Assembly (NCBI RefSeq): GCF_003555545.1 | Contig: NZ_CP032157.1 | Location: 1,182,546 to 1,246,545, forward strand | Reading direction: 5' to 3' | DNA length: 64,000 bases | From: Paraflavitalea soli | Lineage (GTDB): Bacteria > Bacteroidota > Bacteroidia > Chitinophagales > Chitinophagaceae | In this document: piece by piece, positions 51,662 through 61,220 of the stretch | Position numbering within the stretch: position 1 is the first letter of the stretch | Layout of the letters: the number at the start of each line of letters is the position of its first letter | Position numbers and translations under genes: made by a program | Notes under the pieces: model-generated | Told to the model about the DNA's origin: nothing | Databases searched by the model: none | What the model saw: only the letters and a program-made list of their open reading frames with translations

Positions 51662-51733
51662 ATTACCATTTTGACCATGCTATTTGGCGATTTACCCCCC
51701 ATAATTCAAGCATACTTAGGGGCATTTTGCAGG
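51662..51733 (+). promoter_or_regulatory. HTCS-type promoter element, copy 2
   Basis: Second copy, upstream of susC, starting 10 bp after the zincin-like gene stop. It keeps ATTACCATTTTGACC, ATTTACCCCCCATAA and GGGGCATTTTGCAGG. It has exactly the same length as copy 1, with the same 14-nt variable block. It sits 36 bp before the susC ATG. Confidence 0.75.
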
Positions 51734-51768
51734 GCAATTCTCACAATTATATCCCAAACAACTGACTT

Positions 51769-54700
51769 ATGACAAGAAAACACCGGTTAAAAGGCCAGGG
51801 AGGTTATTGTTTTTTCTTCCTGCTCTTTTTCGTTTTTGCCAATCTTGGGGCTGCTGCCCAGTCCGAAATTACGGTGTCGGGCAAAATAAGAAGCGATTCT
51901 GCCACCCTCGAAGGAGTATCGGTATCCCTGAAGAACAATCCTGCCAAAAGCACCCAATCGGGCAAGGGCGGTATTTATTCCATAAAAGTTCCTGCCAATG
52001 GCGTGTTGGTATTCTCCTATGTGGGTTATCAATCCTGGGAGCAGGCCATTGAAGGAAATAGTAAAATAGATGTAAAACTACTCCCTGATAACAAAGCCCT
52101 CGAAACGGTGATAGTGAGTGTGGGTTTTGGCACCCAGAAAAAAACGAGTATGGTAAGTTCCATTACCAGTGTGGAGCCCAAAGAACTCAAAGGTCCTACC
52201 AGTAATCTTACCAATATGCTGGCCGGCCGCATATCGGGGGTGGTAGCCTACCAGCGCAGCGGGGAACCGGGTGCAGACAATGCCTCTTTCTTTATACGCG
52301 GCCTTGGCTCTTTTGGCGCCGGTAAAGTAGATCCCCTGATATTGATTGATGGTGTCGAATCATCCAATACCGACCTGGCCCGGCTTCAGCCCGACGACAT
52401 CGCTACTTTTTCTGTGTTGAAGGATGCTACCGCTGCCGCAGTATATGGAGCAAGGGGCGCCAACGGTGTGCTGATCATTACCACAAAATCAGGGGTGGCG
52501 GGCGCTACCTCCTTTACAGGCCGTATTGAAAACTCTATATCCACCAATACCCGCAACTTCAAGCTTACCGACAATATCACCTACATGGAGCTGGCCAATG
52601 AGGCAGCCTTAACAAGAAACTCTCCCGGCGGATTGCCTTATTCCCAAACCAAGATCAACCGCACCATCGCTGGCGACAATCCCTTATTGTACCCCAACAA
52701 CAACTGGATTGATATGCTCATCAAGGATTATACCATGAACCAGCGTTACAATTTTGGTTTAAGTGGTGGCAGTCCCAAAGCGCGTTATTACCTGGCTGGT
52801 ACTTATAATGTGGACAACGGACTGTTAAAGCAAAACTCGCTGAATGGTTTTGATAACAATATCAAACTCCGCAACTATTCCATCCGGTCCAATGTTGACC
52901 TGCGGTTTACCGCTACCACTACAGCTTCCATCAGGTTGTACGGACAGTTTGATGATTACAATGGGCCGATCGGCGACCGTCAGGAAGATGGCAGGATGGC
53001 CAACGGTGGGCAGAAAGTATTCAACCAGGCTATCTGGTCCAATCCGGTTATGTTTCCGGCCATCTATCCCCGGGAATACCTGCCACATATCAACCATCCA
53101 TTGTTTGGCAACCGCGTCATTCCCGGCACTATCGGTACGCTGTACGCCAATCCTTATGCCTCCATGATGTCGGGCTATTCGCAAATAAATTCTTCTACCC
53201 TGCAGGCGCAGGTGGAAGTAAAACAAGACCTGTCGGGCATTGCACCAGGCCTGTCGGCCAGGGTCATGGCCTATACAAAGCGCTATGCTTATTTCGACAT
53301 GAGCAGGAATTACAATCCTTTCTATTACAGTGCCATGACCCTCGACGACAAGACGGTCTCGGGCCTGCTGGTGCTCAACGATGGCAGCACCGGATCAGTA
53401 GGTACAACCGGCACCGAATTTCTGAGCTATAATGAAGGGTATAAAATGGTGAACAGTGTATTCTATACGGAAGGTGCGCTTAATTACAACCATACCTTCA
53501 ATACCGTACATGAAGTTTCGGGCATGGTGATAGGTATTGTACGCAATTACCTCAATGGCAATGCCGGCAGCCTCGAAGCCAGCCTGCCCGCCCGCAATCT
53601 CGGCGTATCAGGCCGTTTTACATACGGATACGACAGCCGTTATATGGCCGAAATTGACTTTGGATACAATGGTTCCGAGCGCTTTGATGCCAAAAGCCGC
53701 TTTGGTTTTTTCCCCTCCTTTGGACTTGCCTGGAATGTTTCCAATGAAAAATTCTTCGCACCAGCTAACAAGATCATCACCAACCTCAAACTGCGCGGTA
53801 CTTACGGGCTGGTCGGAAATGATCAGATAGGCCGCGCCACCGACCGTTTCTTCTACCTGTCCAGCGCCAACATGAGCAATGATGATTACAGGTATACTTT
53901 CGGCCTCGATTACGGATACAGCCGGCCGGGTATTTCACTGACACGATATGCCAACCCGGATATTACCTGGGAAAAATCAAAACAGCTCAACATTGGAATG
54001 GACCTTACCCTGTACAAGGACTTTACGCTTACAGTGGATGCCTACAGGAACATTCGCTCACAAATATTGATGGCCCGTTCTTATATACCTACTACCATGG
54101 GCCTGCAGGCAGGCGTTTCGGCCAATGTGGGAAAAGCCCGGAGTACAGGTGTGGACATCATGCTCAATTATGATAAAACCATCAACAGGAGCTGGTGGGT
54201 GCAGGCAAGGGGCAATTTCACCTATGCCACCAGCAGGATACTGGTATATGATGAACCTGCTTATGCCGGCAACCTGGCGCATTTACTCCACGCAGGCCGC
54301 CCCACTTCGCAGGTATACGGGCTGATTGCCGAAAGATTATTTTATGATCAGAAGGAAGTGATCAACTCGCCCTCACAATCCTATGGAGATGTAATGGCCG
54401 GCGATATCAAATACCATGATATGGACGGTGACGGACAGATCACCAGCAACGATATAGTGCCTATTGGCTATCCTACTACTCCGGAGATCATTTATGGATT
54501 TGGTTTTTCCGTTGGTCACAAGGGATTTGACCTGAGCACATTCTTCCAGGGATCGGCCAGATCATCCTTCTTTATCAATCCGCAGAATATTTCACCCTTT
54601 GTGCGCAGTGGCGGCTCGCAAAACGGCCTCCTGCAAGTCATTGCCAATGACCACTGGAGCGAGGACCAACGAAATAGCTATGCCTTTTGGCCACGCCTCA

Positions 54701-54969
54701 GCAATTACTTCGTAGCCAACAATAACCAAACCTCCACCTGGTGGATGAGGAATGGGGCTTTCCTGCGGTTGAAGACACTGGAACTGGGGTATACACTTCC
54801 CTCAACATTCCTGCACCGGATAGGATTTAAAACCGCCAGGGCCTATGTGAACGGCAGTAACCTTTTTGTATGGAGCGAGTTTGATATGTGGGATCCTGAA
54901 ATGGGGGGTAACGGACTCGGATATCCCGTGCAAAGGGTGTTTAATGTGGGCATCAACTTCAACCTCTAA
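51769..54969 (+). CDS. SusC/RagA family TonB-linked outer-membrane transporter
   Basis: A 1066-residue outer-membrane porin/transporter that imports glycan oligomers, paired with SusD. A signal peptide ends near YCFFFLLFFVFANLGAAAQ. A carboxypeptidase-D regulatory-like domain follows (ITVSGKIRSDSATLEGVSVSLK). The plug has NKALETVIVSVGFGTQKK, ELKGPTSNLTNMLAGRISGVV and VLKDATAAAVYGARGANGVLIITTK. The rest is the 22-stranded barrel, ending with VQRVFNVGINFNL. The transport energy comes through TonB-ExbBD. susD follows 10 bp after the stop. Confidence 0.97.
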   Translation: MTRKHRLKGQGGYCFFFLLFFVFANLGAAAQSEITVSGKIRSDSATLEGVSVSLKNNPAKSTQSGKGGIYSIKVPANGVLVFSYVGYQSWEQAIEGNSKIDVKLLPDNKALETVIVSVGFGTQKKTSMVSSITSVEPKELKGPTSNLTNMLAGRISGVVAYQRSGEPGADNASFFIRGLGSFGAGKVDPLILIDGVESSNTDLARLQPDDIATFSVLKDATAAAVYGARGANGVLIITTKSGVAGATSFTGRIENSISTNTRNFKLTDNITYMELANEAALTRNSPGGLPYSQTKINRTIAGDNPLLYPNNNWIDMLIKDYTMNQRYNFGLSGGSPKARYYLAGTYNVDNGLLKQNSLNGFDNNIKLRNYSIRSNVDLRFTATTTASIRLYGQFDDYNGPIGDRQEDGRMANGGQKVFNQAIWSNPVMFPAIYPREYLPHINHPLFGNRVIPGTIGTLYANPYASMMSGYSQINSSTLQAQVEVKQDLSGIAPGLSARVMAYTKRYAYFDMSRNYNPFYYSAMTLDDKTVSGLLVLNDGSTGSVGTTGTEFLSYNEGYKMVNSVFYTEGALNYNHTFNTVHEVSGMVIGIVRNYLNGNAGSLEASLPARNLGVSGRFTYGYDSRYMAEIDFGYNGSERFDAKSRFGFFPSFGLAWNVSNEKFFAPANKIITNLKLRGTYGLVGNDQIGRATDRFFYLSSANMSNDDYRYTFGLDYGYSRPGISLTRYANPDITWEKSKQLNIGMDLTLYKDFTLTVDAYRNIRSQILMARSYIPTTMGLQAGVSANVGKARSTGVDIMLNYDKTINRSWWVQARGNFTYATSRILVYDEPAYAGNLAHLLHAGRPTSQVYGLIAERLFYDQKEVINSPSQSYGDVMAGDIKYHDMDGDGQITSNDIVPIGYPTTPEIIYGFGFSVGHKGFDLSTFFQGSARSSFFINPQNISPFVRSGGSQNGLLQVIANDHWSEDQRNSYAFWPRLSNYFVANNNQTSTWWMRNGAFLRLKTLELGYTLPSTFLHRIGFKTARAYVNGSNLFVWSEFDMWDPEMGGNGLGYPVQRVFNVGINFNL

Positions 54970-54979
54970 AACTGTGAAC

Positions 54980-56902
54980 ATGTTTAAGCATAAATATATT
55001 TCCATTCTTATTGTTTGTTCCGCTTGCTTGCTGGCCTCCTGTAAGAAGTACCTCGACATAGTGCCGGATAATTCACCAACCCTTGATTACGCATTTACCC
55101 TGCGCAACGAAGCGCAGAAGTTCCTGTTCACCTGCTATTCCTACCTGCCGGGTTCTACCGACCCGCAATCGAATGTGGGATTTCTCGGCGGCGATGAAAT
55201 ATGGTTTCCATTGGAATACCGTGAATTTGACGCCACTCTTTGGAATTGGGAAATCGGCCGGGGCAACCAGAACAGCAACAGACCGTATGTGAATTACTGG
55301 GACGGCGACCGCTATGGTATTAAAGCTTTTGAGGCTATCCGGCAATGTAACATCTTTATCGAAAATGTATCAGATCTTCGCAAAGTGCCCGATCTCTCAC
55401 TGCCCGAACGCGAAAGATGGCTGGCTGAAGTCAAATTCCTGAAAGCATATTATCATTTTCTCCTGTTGCGCATGTACGGCGCCATTCCGTTGGTGGATGT
55501 AAACATCTCCGTATCGGCCAAGCCGGAAGAAGTGAAAGTAAGCCGGGTACCATTCGACAGTTGCGTTAATTACATCGTGAACCTCCTCGACGAAGCAGCC
55601 ACTGTGCTTCCTCCCTTTATTGCCGACAGGAACAATGAGCAGGGACGCATTACCAGTCCCATAGCCAAAGCCATTAAAGCCCGTGTACTCGTTACGGCCG
55701 CCAGCCCCTTGTTCAATGGCAACGGCGACCTCGCTGCTTCCAAAAACACCAGTGGGCAAGCCCTGTATGCTGCGGCGGCTGATGACAGCAAATGGACAAG
55801 GGCTGTACAGGCCTGCAAGGAAGCCATAGACATAGCAACGCAAAACGGCGCCATGCTGTACTATTTCCCCCCATCATCATTCAAGCTATCTCAGCAAACC
55901 ATCACCCAGATGAATGTGCGCCAGGCGGTGTGTGAAAGATGGAATGCAGAAAAAATATGGGGCAACTCCGGCCGGCTGGCCAACAGGTTGCAAACTACCT
56001 GTATGGCCAGGCTAAGCAGCGACGTTGCTTCCAATACCACCCTCCGGGCGATGTTCAGCGCTACCATGAAAACAGCCGAACTCTTTTATACCCGCAATGG
56101 CGTACCCATTACAGAAGATAAGACATTGAATTTTGAGAACAGGTACGCTACCCGGATGGCAGTAGACAGCGAACGTTATATCATTAATCCCGGATACGTT
56201 ACAGCGAGGCTCAATTTCGACAGGGAACCGCGTTTCTATGCCAACCTTTGCTTTGACGGGGGTGTCTGGTATTTGTATAGCAGTCCTACCCAGTCTGATT
56301 CCGGTACCTATGTATTGAAGGCAAAAGCCAACCAGTACGGTGGTACGGATATAGGCGGTGGGATCAATCAAACAGGTTACTTTATCAAAAAGCTGGTTGA
56401 CTGGAACTTTTCCTTCAGTGCCAGCGGGGTGACCGTACGGCCTTATGAATGGCCGGAAGTGAGGCTCGCAGACCTGTATCTTTTGTATGCCGAAGCGGTC
56501 AATGAAGCTACCGGCAATACGGAAGAGGCCTGCAGCTACCTCAACAAGATACGCGCCCGGGCCGGTGTAGCCACCATCCAGGATGCATGGACCAATTATT
56601 CTACCAATCCTGCAAAATATACCACCAAAGCCGGCCTGCGTGAGATCATCAAACGGGAAAGGGCTATTGAACTGTGTTTTGAAGGCAGCCGGTTCTGGGA
56701 TCTGCGCCGGTGGAAAGATGCCGCCTACGAATTAAACCAGCCTGTAAGAGGATGGACCATCAGCGGCACCACCGATGATAGCTATTACCTCGTAAGGACC
56801 CTTTTCCAGCAGCGGTTTATAGCGCCACGTGATTACCTCTGGCCCATTCGCCTGAGCAACCTGTCTGTAAACCCCAACCTCGTTCAAAACCCGGGATGGT
56901 AA
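54980..56902 (+). CDS. RagB/SusD family glycan-binding lipoprotein
   Basis: A 640-residue surface lipoprotein (MFKHKYISILIVCSACLLASCKK, Cys about 21). It forms the lid over the SusC pore and captures the glycan. Family marks are KYLDIVPDNSPTLDYAF at the N-terminus, AEVKFLKAYYHFLLLRMYGAIPLVD, RLADLYLLYAEAVNEA and the C-terminal RERAIELCFEGSRFWDLRRWKDA. The frame is open from 54866, but ATG 54980 is the true start because it gives the lipoprotein signal. Next gene starts 26 bp after the stop. Confidence 0.96.
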   Translation: MFKHKYISILIVCSACLLASCKKYLDIVPDNSPTLDYAFTLRNEAQKFLFTCYSYLPGSTDPQSNVGFLGGDEIWFPLEYREFDATLWNWEIGRGNQNSNRPYVNYWDGDRYGIKAFEAIRQCNIFIENVSDLRKVPDLSLPERERWLAEVKFLKAYYHFLLLRMYGAIPLVDVNISVSAKPEEVKVSRVPFDSCVNYIVNLLDEAATVLPPFIADRNNEQGRITSPIAKAIKARVLVTAASPLFNGNGDLAASKNTSGQALYAAAADDSKWTRAVQACKEAIDIATQNGAMLYYFPPSSFKLSQQTITQMNVRQAVCERWNAEKIWGNSGRLANRLQTTCMARLSSDVASNTTLRAMFSATMKTAELFYTRNGVPITEDKTLNFENRYATRMAVDSERYIINPGYVTARLNFDREPRFYANLCFDGGVWYLYSSPTQSDSGTYVLKAKANQYGGTDIGGGINQTGYFIKKLVDWNFSFSASGVTVRPYEWPEVRLADLYLLYAEAVNEATGNTEEACSYLNKIRARAGVATIQDAWTNYSTNPAKYTTKAGLREIIKRERAIELCFEGSRFWDLRRWKDAAYELNQPVRGWTISGTTDDSYYLVRTLFQQRFIAPRDYLWPIRLSNLSVNPNLVQNPGW

Positions 56903-56928
56903 ATCTTATCAATATAAAAAATGACGGT

Positions 56929-58122
56929 ATGAAACAATCTCTCAACCTATCATTGCTCACCTTCAGCATAGGGCTTTTTGCCTGGTCATGCTCCAAAGTG
57001 GACTCCAATACACCACTGACGCCCAGTAAGGGTACGCCGGCTAAGGTCGCCAATGTAACAGTGAGAAATGACAGCGCCAAAGCCATTCTTACTTATACCT
57101 TACCCAATGCTGCAGACATTGCTTACATAAAAGCGGTATATGACCTGGCTTCAGAAAAATCAAGGGAAGTAAAAGCCAGTGTATACGATAACCAGCTCAT
57201 ACTCGATGGATTTGGGGACACCCTCGAACACCAGGTAAAAGTATATGCCGTCAACAAAGCGGAAGTAGCTTCAGAACCTGTGACGGTTACCGTGAAGCCT
57301 TTGGAGAACCCTATCTGGGGCGTGTTCAGGGCCATGAAAGTAGTGCCCGATTTTGCAGGCATCAGGGTCATCACGAAAAACCCCGCCCGGTTCAATATAG
57401 CTATTGAGATACTCCAGGATTCACTGGGTCAGTGGTTCCCTTTTAATGGTATATATACTTCAACAGATTCTATCAATACCGCTATCAGGGGAATGGATAC
57501 CCTATCCAAAAAGCTGGCATTTTTTGTGAGAGACCGCTTCCTCAACCGTACGGACACACTTTTTCAAACCATTACGCCATTCTATGAAACGGCTATTGCC
57601 AAAAGTGACTACAGGGAGTATACCCTGCCTGGCGATGCCGTTTCGGCCTGGGCTTCCAACAGAGTGGCCAACCTTTGGGATGGAAACTGGGAACACTGGC
57701 CGGGGTGCAATATTACCAAGGATGAAGGCATGCCTTCTGTGATCACTTTTGAGATTGGCAGGCTGACACAGCTCAGCCGTATCGTGATCTGGGATTATGC
57801 AGAGTACCTCAACTCGGGAAGGGGTTATTACTATGGCGGGAACCCCCGTAAGTTTGAAATATGGGCCAGCCCCAATCCGCCTCTTGATGGAAGCTGGAGC
57901 AACTGGACACTTATGGCTGCCTGCGAAGAGGTAAAACCTTCCGGGCTTCCCTATGGCCAGCTTACCAATGAAGACCGCACAGCAGGTATGGCCGGCTTCA
58001 ACTGGGACCTGCGTGCCGACGTGTCTAAAATGCGGTACATAAGGATCAAATGCAACCAGAACTGGTCAGGAGGTTTCTACCAGTCTTTGTCGGAAGTACA
58101 GGTATATGGTGACCCACGATAA
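56929..58122 (+). CDS. PUL surface lipoprotein (DUF4959/DUF5126/DUF5000-like)
   Basis: A 397-residue lipoprotein (MKQSLNLSLLTFSIGLFAWSC, Cys about 21). It appears to have an Ig-like N-terminal domain (DUF4959-like, AKVANVTVRNDSAKAILTYTLP), a second beta domain (DUF5126-like, near IWGVFRAMKVVPDFAGIRV) and a C-terminal F5/8-type-like carbohydrate-binding domain (DUF5000-like, SVITFEIGRLTQLSRIVIWDYAEY... LSEVQVYGDPR). Such proteins help bind glycan at the cell surface. It lies in the SusCD operon. Confidence 0.85.
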   Translation: MKQSLNLSLLTFSIGLFAWSCSKVDSNTPLTPSKGTPAKVANVTVRNDSAKAILTYTLPNAADIAYIKAVYDLASEKSREVKASVYDNQLILDGFGDTLEHQVKVYAVNKAEVASEPVTVTVKPLENPIWGVFRAMKVVPDFAGIRVITKNPARFNIAIEILQDSLGQWFPFNGIYTSTDSINTAIRGMDTLSKKLAFFVRDRFLNRTDTLFQTITPFYETAIAKSDYREYTLPGDAVSAWASNRVANLWDGNWEHWPGCNITKDEGMPSVITFEIGRLTQLSRIVIWDYAEYLNSGRGYYYGGNPRKFEIWASPNPPLDGSWSNWTLMAACEEVKPSGLPYGQLTNEDRTAGMAGFNWDLRADVSKMRYIRIKCNQNWSGGFYQSLSEVQVYGDPR

Positions 58123-58138
58123 CCCTAAAACAATTTAA

Positions 58139-59380
58139 ATGCCTACAATGAAATATGTCTACAGGTATCCGGCAATGCTGCTTTGTATTATTGCCGCAGT
58201 ATTAATGGTAAACGCCTGTTCCAAAATGGATGAGTACAAGGAAAAGTACGTAAGCAATGGAGAAACTACCTATACAGGCAAGATCGACAGCGTGCGTATG
58301 TTCTCCGGAAAGAACCGGGTTAAGTTCAAAGCCCTTTTGAACCCGGATCCCCGGGTTACCGGGTATCGTGTATACTGGGGCGGGAAAGCTGATTCCATCA
58401 CCTTCCCTGTTACCCATACAGAACCTGGAGGAGTTATTGAGCAGATCATTCCCAATATTCCCGAAAGTGAACAGACCTTTGAATTCGTGACCTTCGATGC
58501 CCTGGGCAACAGATCCATCTCTACATTTAAGAACGCTACCTCCTATGGCAGTCGCTACCAGGAATCGTTGATCAACAGGAAGATCATCAACAGCGCATTG
58601 ACATCCAACCTTCAAACAGCTATTACCCTGGTGAATATGGATAAAGCGACCGGCGTTTTCAACACAGAAGTGCGCTACCTGACTACCAATGGCGACAGTG
58701 CATCCTGCAATATACCATTGGCTACTACCGATACCTTCCTGCTGAACCACCAATACGGCAGCCTGATAAATTTTCGTACCTGGTATCGGCCCGATTCCAC
58801 TTCTATTGACAACTTTTTTACTGCTTATACTACTTTTCAGCCGGTTTCAGGAGCAGCCTGGATTGATCTCACCTCGCAAATAGTAAAGAACTACGGCGAT
58901 CCCTTTCAGCGATCTTCCTGGGATGGCAGCCGGTGGGGCATCCTGGCCGATTGGACATCGTCGGCTGATGTGAAAAATGCTTCCGGAGGAAATGGAGGAT
59001 ATGAATTAAGAAGTGGGGTAGGTATGTTATCCATGGAAGGCGGATGGGGATTGCCTGCTGTTCCCAATGGAAAGATATACCAGGTAGTGAACCTGCCGTA
59101 TGCCGGTAAATGGCGCTTTCTGGCTACCGTCGATGCGCTGGGCTCTGCCGGCACAAAATATATAGCCGTGAATGCGGGGACCACGATGCCCGACTTTGCC
59201 AACATCACTACAGCCACCTGGTACTATAATTTTTCCACCGTAGCAGCTGGCGCCAAACCGTATATTGAATTTACAACAACCAGTGCTATGGATGTTTGTA
59301 TCGGTTTTGTGTCCAATATGCCCAATACAGGTAGTTATTATAAAGTAAAGAACGTATCCTTAAGCTACTACAAGCAATAG
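58139..59380 (+). CDS. PUL lipoprotein (DUF4998/DUF5013-like)
   Basis: A 413-residue lipoprotein (lipobox LMVNACSK, Cys about 27). The N-terminal ~200 residues, with MDEYKEKYVSNGETTYTGKID and GYRVYWGGKADSITFPV, match DUF4998. The C-terminal ~150, with WGLPAVPNGKIYQVVNLPYAGKWRF and IEFTTTSAMDVCIGFVSNMP, resemble DUF5013, a glycan-binding beta sandwich. It begins 16 bp after the previous gene, so it belongs to the SusCD operon. ATG 58148 (three codons on) is an alternative start. Confidence 0.85.
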   Translation: MPTMKYVYRYPAMLLCIIAAVLMVNACSKMDEYKEKYVSNGETTYTGKIDSVRMFSGKNRVKFKALLNPDPRVTGYRVYWGGKADSITFPVTHTEPGGVIEQIIPNIPESEQTFEFVTFDALGNRSISTFKNATSYGSRYQESLINRKIINSALTSNLQTAITLVNMDKATGVFNTEVRYLTTNGDSASCNIPLATTDTFLLNHQYGSLINFRTWYRPDSTSIDNFFTAYTTFQPVSGAAWIDLTSQIVKNYGDPFQRSSWDGSRWGILADWTSSADVKNASGGNGGYELRSGVGMLSMEGGWGLPAVPNGKIYQVVNLPYAGKWRFLATVDALGSAGTKYIAVNAGTTMPDFANITTATWYYNFSTVAAGAKPYIEFTTTSAMDVCIGFVSNMPNTGSYYKVKNVSLSYYKQ

Positions 59381-59484
59381 TACCCTTGCAATGGTCAATG
59401 CCTGCGCCCTGGACCTGCTATTATAAACCTGCTTGCCAATGACGATAAAGACGATCACTTAATCAAATAGTATATAGTAAGACG

Positions 59485-60477
59485 ATGAAAAGAATGATTA
59501 TTGTCCTTGGCATGCTGGCAGGAAGTCTGGGCGCAGGTAATACCTATGCGCAATCACAGCAAACCGCTTCCTTCCGATCAAATGCACTTTGGTATGATAC
59601 AGGTGGACAGTTGATGAATGTACACGGTGGTGGCTTGTTATACCAGGATAAAACATGGTACTGGTTTGGCGAAAAACGCGGCGTCAGTCAATCTGAAGGA
59701 GTGAATGTCTATTCTTCCAAAGACCTGTACAACTGGAAAAATGAAGGTGTGGCGCTCGCTCCATCTGCCGATACTACCAGTGATATAGCCTTGGGCTGTC
59801 TTATGGAACGCCCCAAGGTGATCTACAACTCCAAAACCAAACAATATGTAATGTGGGTGCACCTCGAGTTGCGGGGCCAGGGGTATGCCGCTGCGCGTGC
59901 TGCCGTGGCCATCAGCAGTACGCCTGTGGGACCTTATAAATTCCTGAAAAGTTTCCGTCCCAATGGTAATATGGCAAGGGACATGAACCTCTTTGTGGAT
60001 GATGATGGTGTTGCATACCATATCTATTCTTCTGATGAGAACATGGACCTGCGGATTGCCCGGCTTTCAGATGATTACCTTTCATCCACTACGCAGGACA
60101 GCCTCCTGTTCCGGCGGCAACGTGAAGCGCCTGCATTGTTTAAAAAGGATGATCTCTATTACCTCATTACCAGTGGTTGCACGGGTTGGGCGCCCAACCA
60201 GGCCAGCCTGCATTCAGCCAGCTCGCTCTTTGGTCCCTGGAAACTCGTGGGCGATCCTATGACCGGACCGGGAGCCAATAAAACATTCGGCGGTCAATCC
60301 ACCTATGTTCTACCCGTACCAGGTAAAAAAAATGCTTTCATTTATATCGGCGACCGCTGGAACGCAAAAGACCTGAGCGATAGCCGCTATCATTGGCTGC
60401 CGGTGCAGTTCAAAGAAGGGAGGGTAGTGATAGAGTGGATAGACAACTGGGACCTTACCTGGTTTGATAATTTCTAA
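59485..60477 (+). CDS. GH43 family glycoside hydrolase, exo-beta-1,3-galactanase-like
   Basis: A 330-residue secreted five-bladed propeller hydrolase (signal peptide ends NTYAQ). The N-terminal blade NVHGGGLLYQDKTWYWFGEKR has no canonical GH43 base Asp. Acidic and Gln residues fall where GH43_24 exo-beta-1,3-galactanases have theirs: Glu 108 in CLMERPKVIYN, Glu 214 in RREAPALFK (general acid) and Gln 271 in FGGQSTYVL. In that clade a Gln is reported to take the place of the catalytic base. ARDMNLFVDDDG and LITSGCTGWAPNQASL are also typical. The enzyme would cleave galactose from beta-1,3-galactan, as in arabinogalactan backbones. Related subfamilies with other linkages are not excluded. Confidence 0.85.
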   Translation: MKRMIIVLGMLAGSLGAGNTYAQSQQTASFRSNALWYDTGGQLMNVHGGGLLYQDKTWYWFGEKRGVSQSEGVNVYSSKDLYNWKNEGVALAPSADTTSDIALGCLMERPKVIYNSKTKQYVMWVHLELRGQGYAAARAAVAISSTPVGPYKFLKSFRPNGNMARDMNLFVDDDGVAYHIYSSDENMDLRIARLSDDYLSSTTQDSLLFRRQREAPALFKKDDLYYLITSGCTGWAPNQASLHSASSLFGPWKLVGDPMTGPGANKTFGGQSTYVLPVPGKKNAFIYIGDRWNAKDLSDSRYHWLPVQFKEGRVVIEWIDNWDLTWFDNF

Positions 60478-61079
60478 TGGGGCACCTTTTGAGACCGGAC
60501 CATATTGTCAATAAATTCCTTGAGTACTTTACGATTGGTGGCGGGATCAATATCTTTCAGGAAGTAGTTGGCCGATACGAGTCCATGTACCATGGAGATA
60601 AAACTGAGGTATTTACATTGCAGCATGTCCCCGGCAAGCTTGCCTTTTGGGGGTAATGTGCTGAGCCCGTCCTTTACCAGCTGATTAAAGGTGCAAAGTT
60701 CCGGAAACGTTTTCTCTACATTGTTGCAGCCAATACCTATGGAATACATAAGCTGGTAAAGTTCCTGTTCTTTCGTGGCAAAATTCCAGAGCGCATACGT
60801 GATCACTTCCAGTTTTTCCCGGGGCGCTGTCTTGTCTTTATCTTTCTTGATGATTTGTTTGATGAGTTCAGCATAACCTTGCCGGCACAATTCAACCAGG
60901 ATGGCCTCCTTGTTTTCAAAATGTTCATAGATCACCGGAACGGCATACTCGATACTGTCCGCAATTTTGCGCATACTGAGCGCCTGGGTTCCTTCCGTTT
61001 TGATAATGAATAATGCAGCCTTGAGGATGTCCGCACGGACCTTTGCTTTGGAGCGTTCTTTTCTCTCTTTGATACCCAT
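60474..61079 (-). CDS. TetR/AcrR family transcriptional regulator
   Basis: A 201-residue regulator. The N-terminal HTH is intact: ADILKAALFIIKTEGTQALSMRKIADSIEYAVPVIYEHFENKEAILVEL (residues 16-64). The C-terminal ligand domain is a helical bundle with two Cys (LCTFNQ, MLQCKYLSFISMVHG). Its last 4 bp overlap the end of the GH43 gene in convergent orientation. The target is not evident; no efflux pump is in the window. Confidence 0.9.
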   Translation of the reverse strand: MGIKERKERSKAKVRADILKAALFIIKTEGTQALSMRKIADSIEYAVPVIYEHFENKEAILVELCRQGYAELIKQIIKKDKDKTAPREKLEVITYALWNFATKEQELYQLMYSIGIGCNNVEKTFPELCTFNQLVKDGLSTLPPKGKLAGDMLQCKYLSFISMVHGLVSANYFLKDIDPATNRKVLKEFIDNMVRSQKVPH

Positions 61080-61220
61080 ATGGCGGCAACTTATTTTCGC
61101 TGGTTAATGAGGGCTACCTATCATCTAAATTACGAACGATTTTTCAGATATTCCATATAACAAGAGCAGTTACCATTGTTTTGTCTAGCTTTACGCCGTA
61201 CATAATATAAATAATGCAAT

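Noticed and set aside
54866-54979. Longer N-terminus for SusD overlapping SusC
   Set aside because: It would hide the lipoprotein signal; ATG 54980 gives a standard SusD N-terminus.
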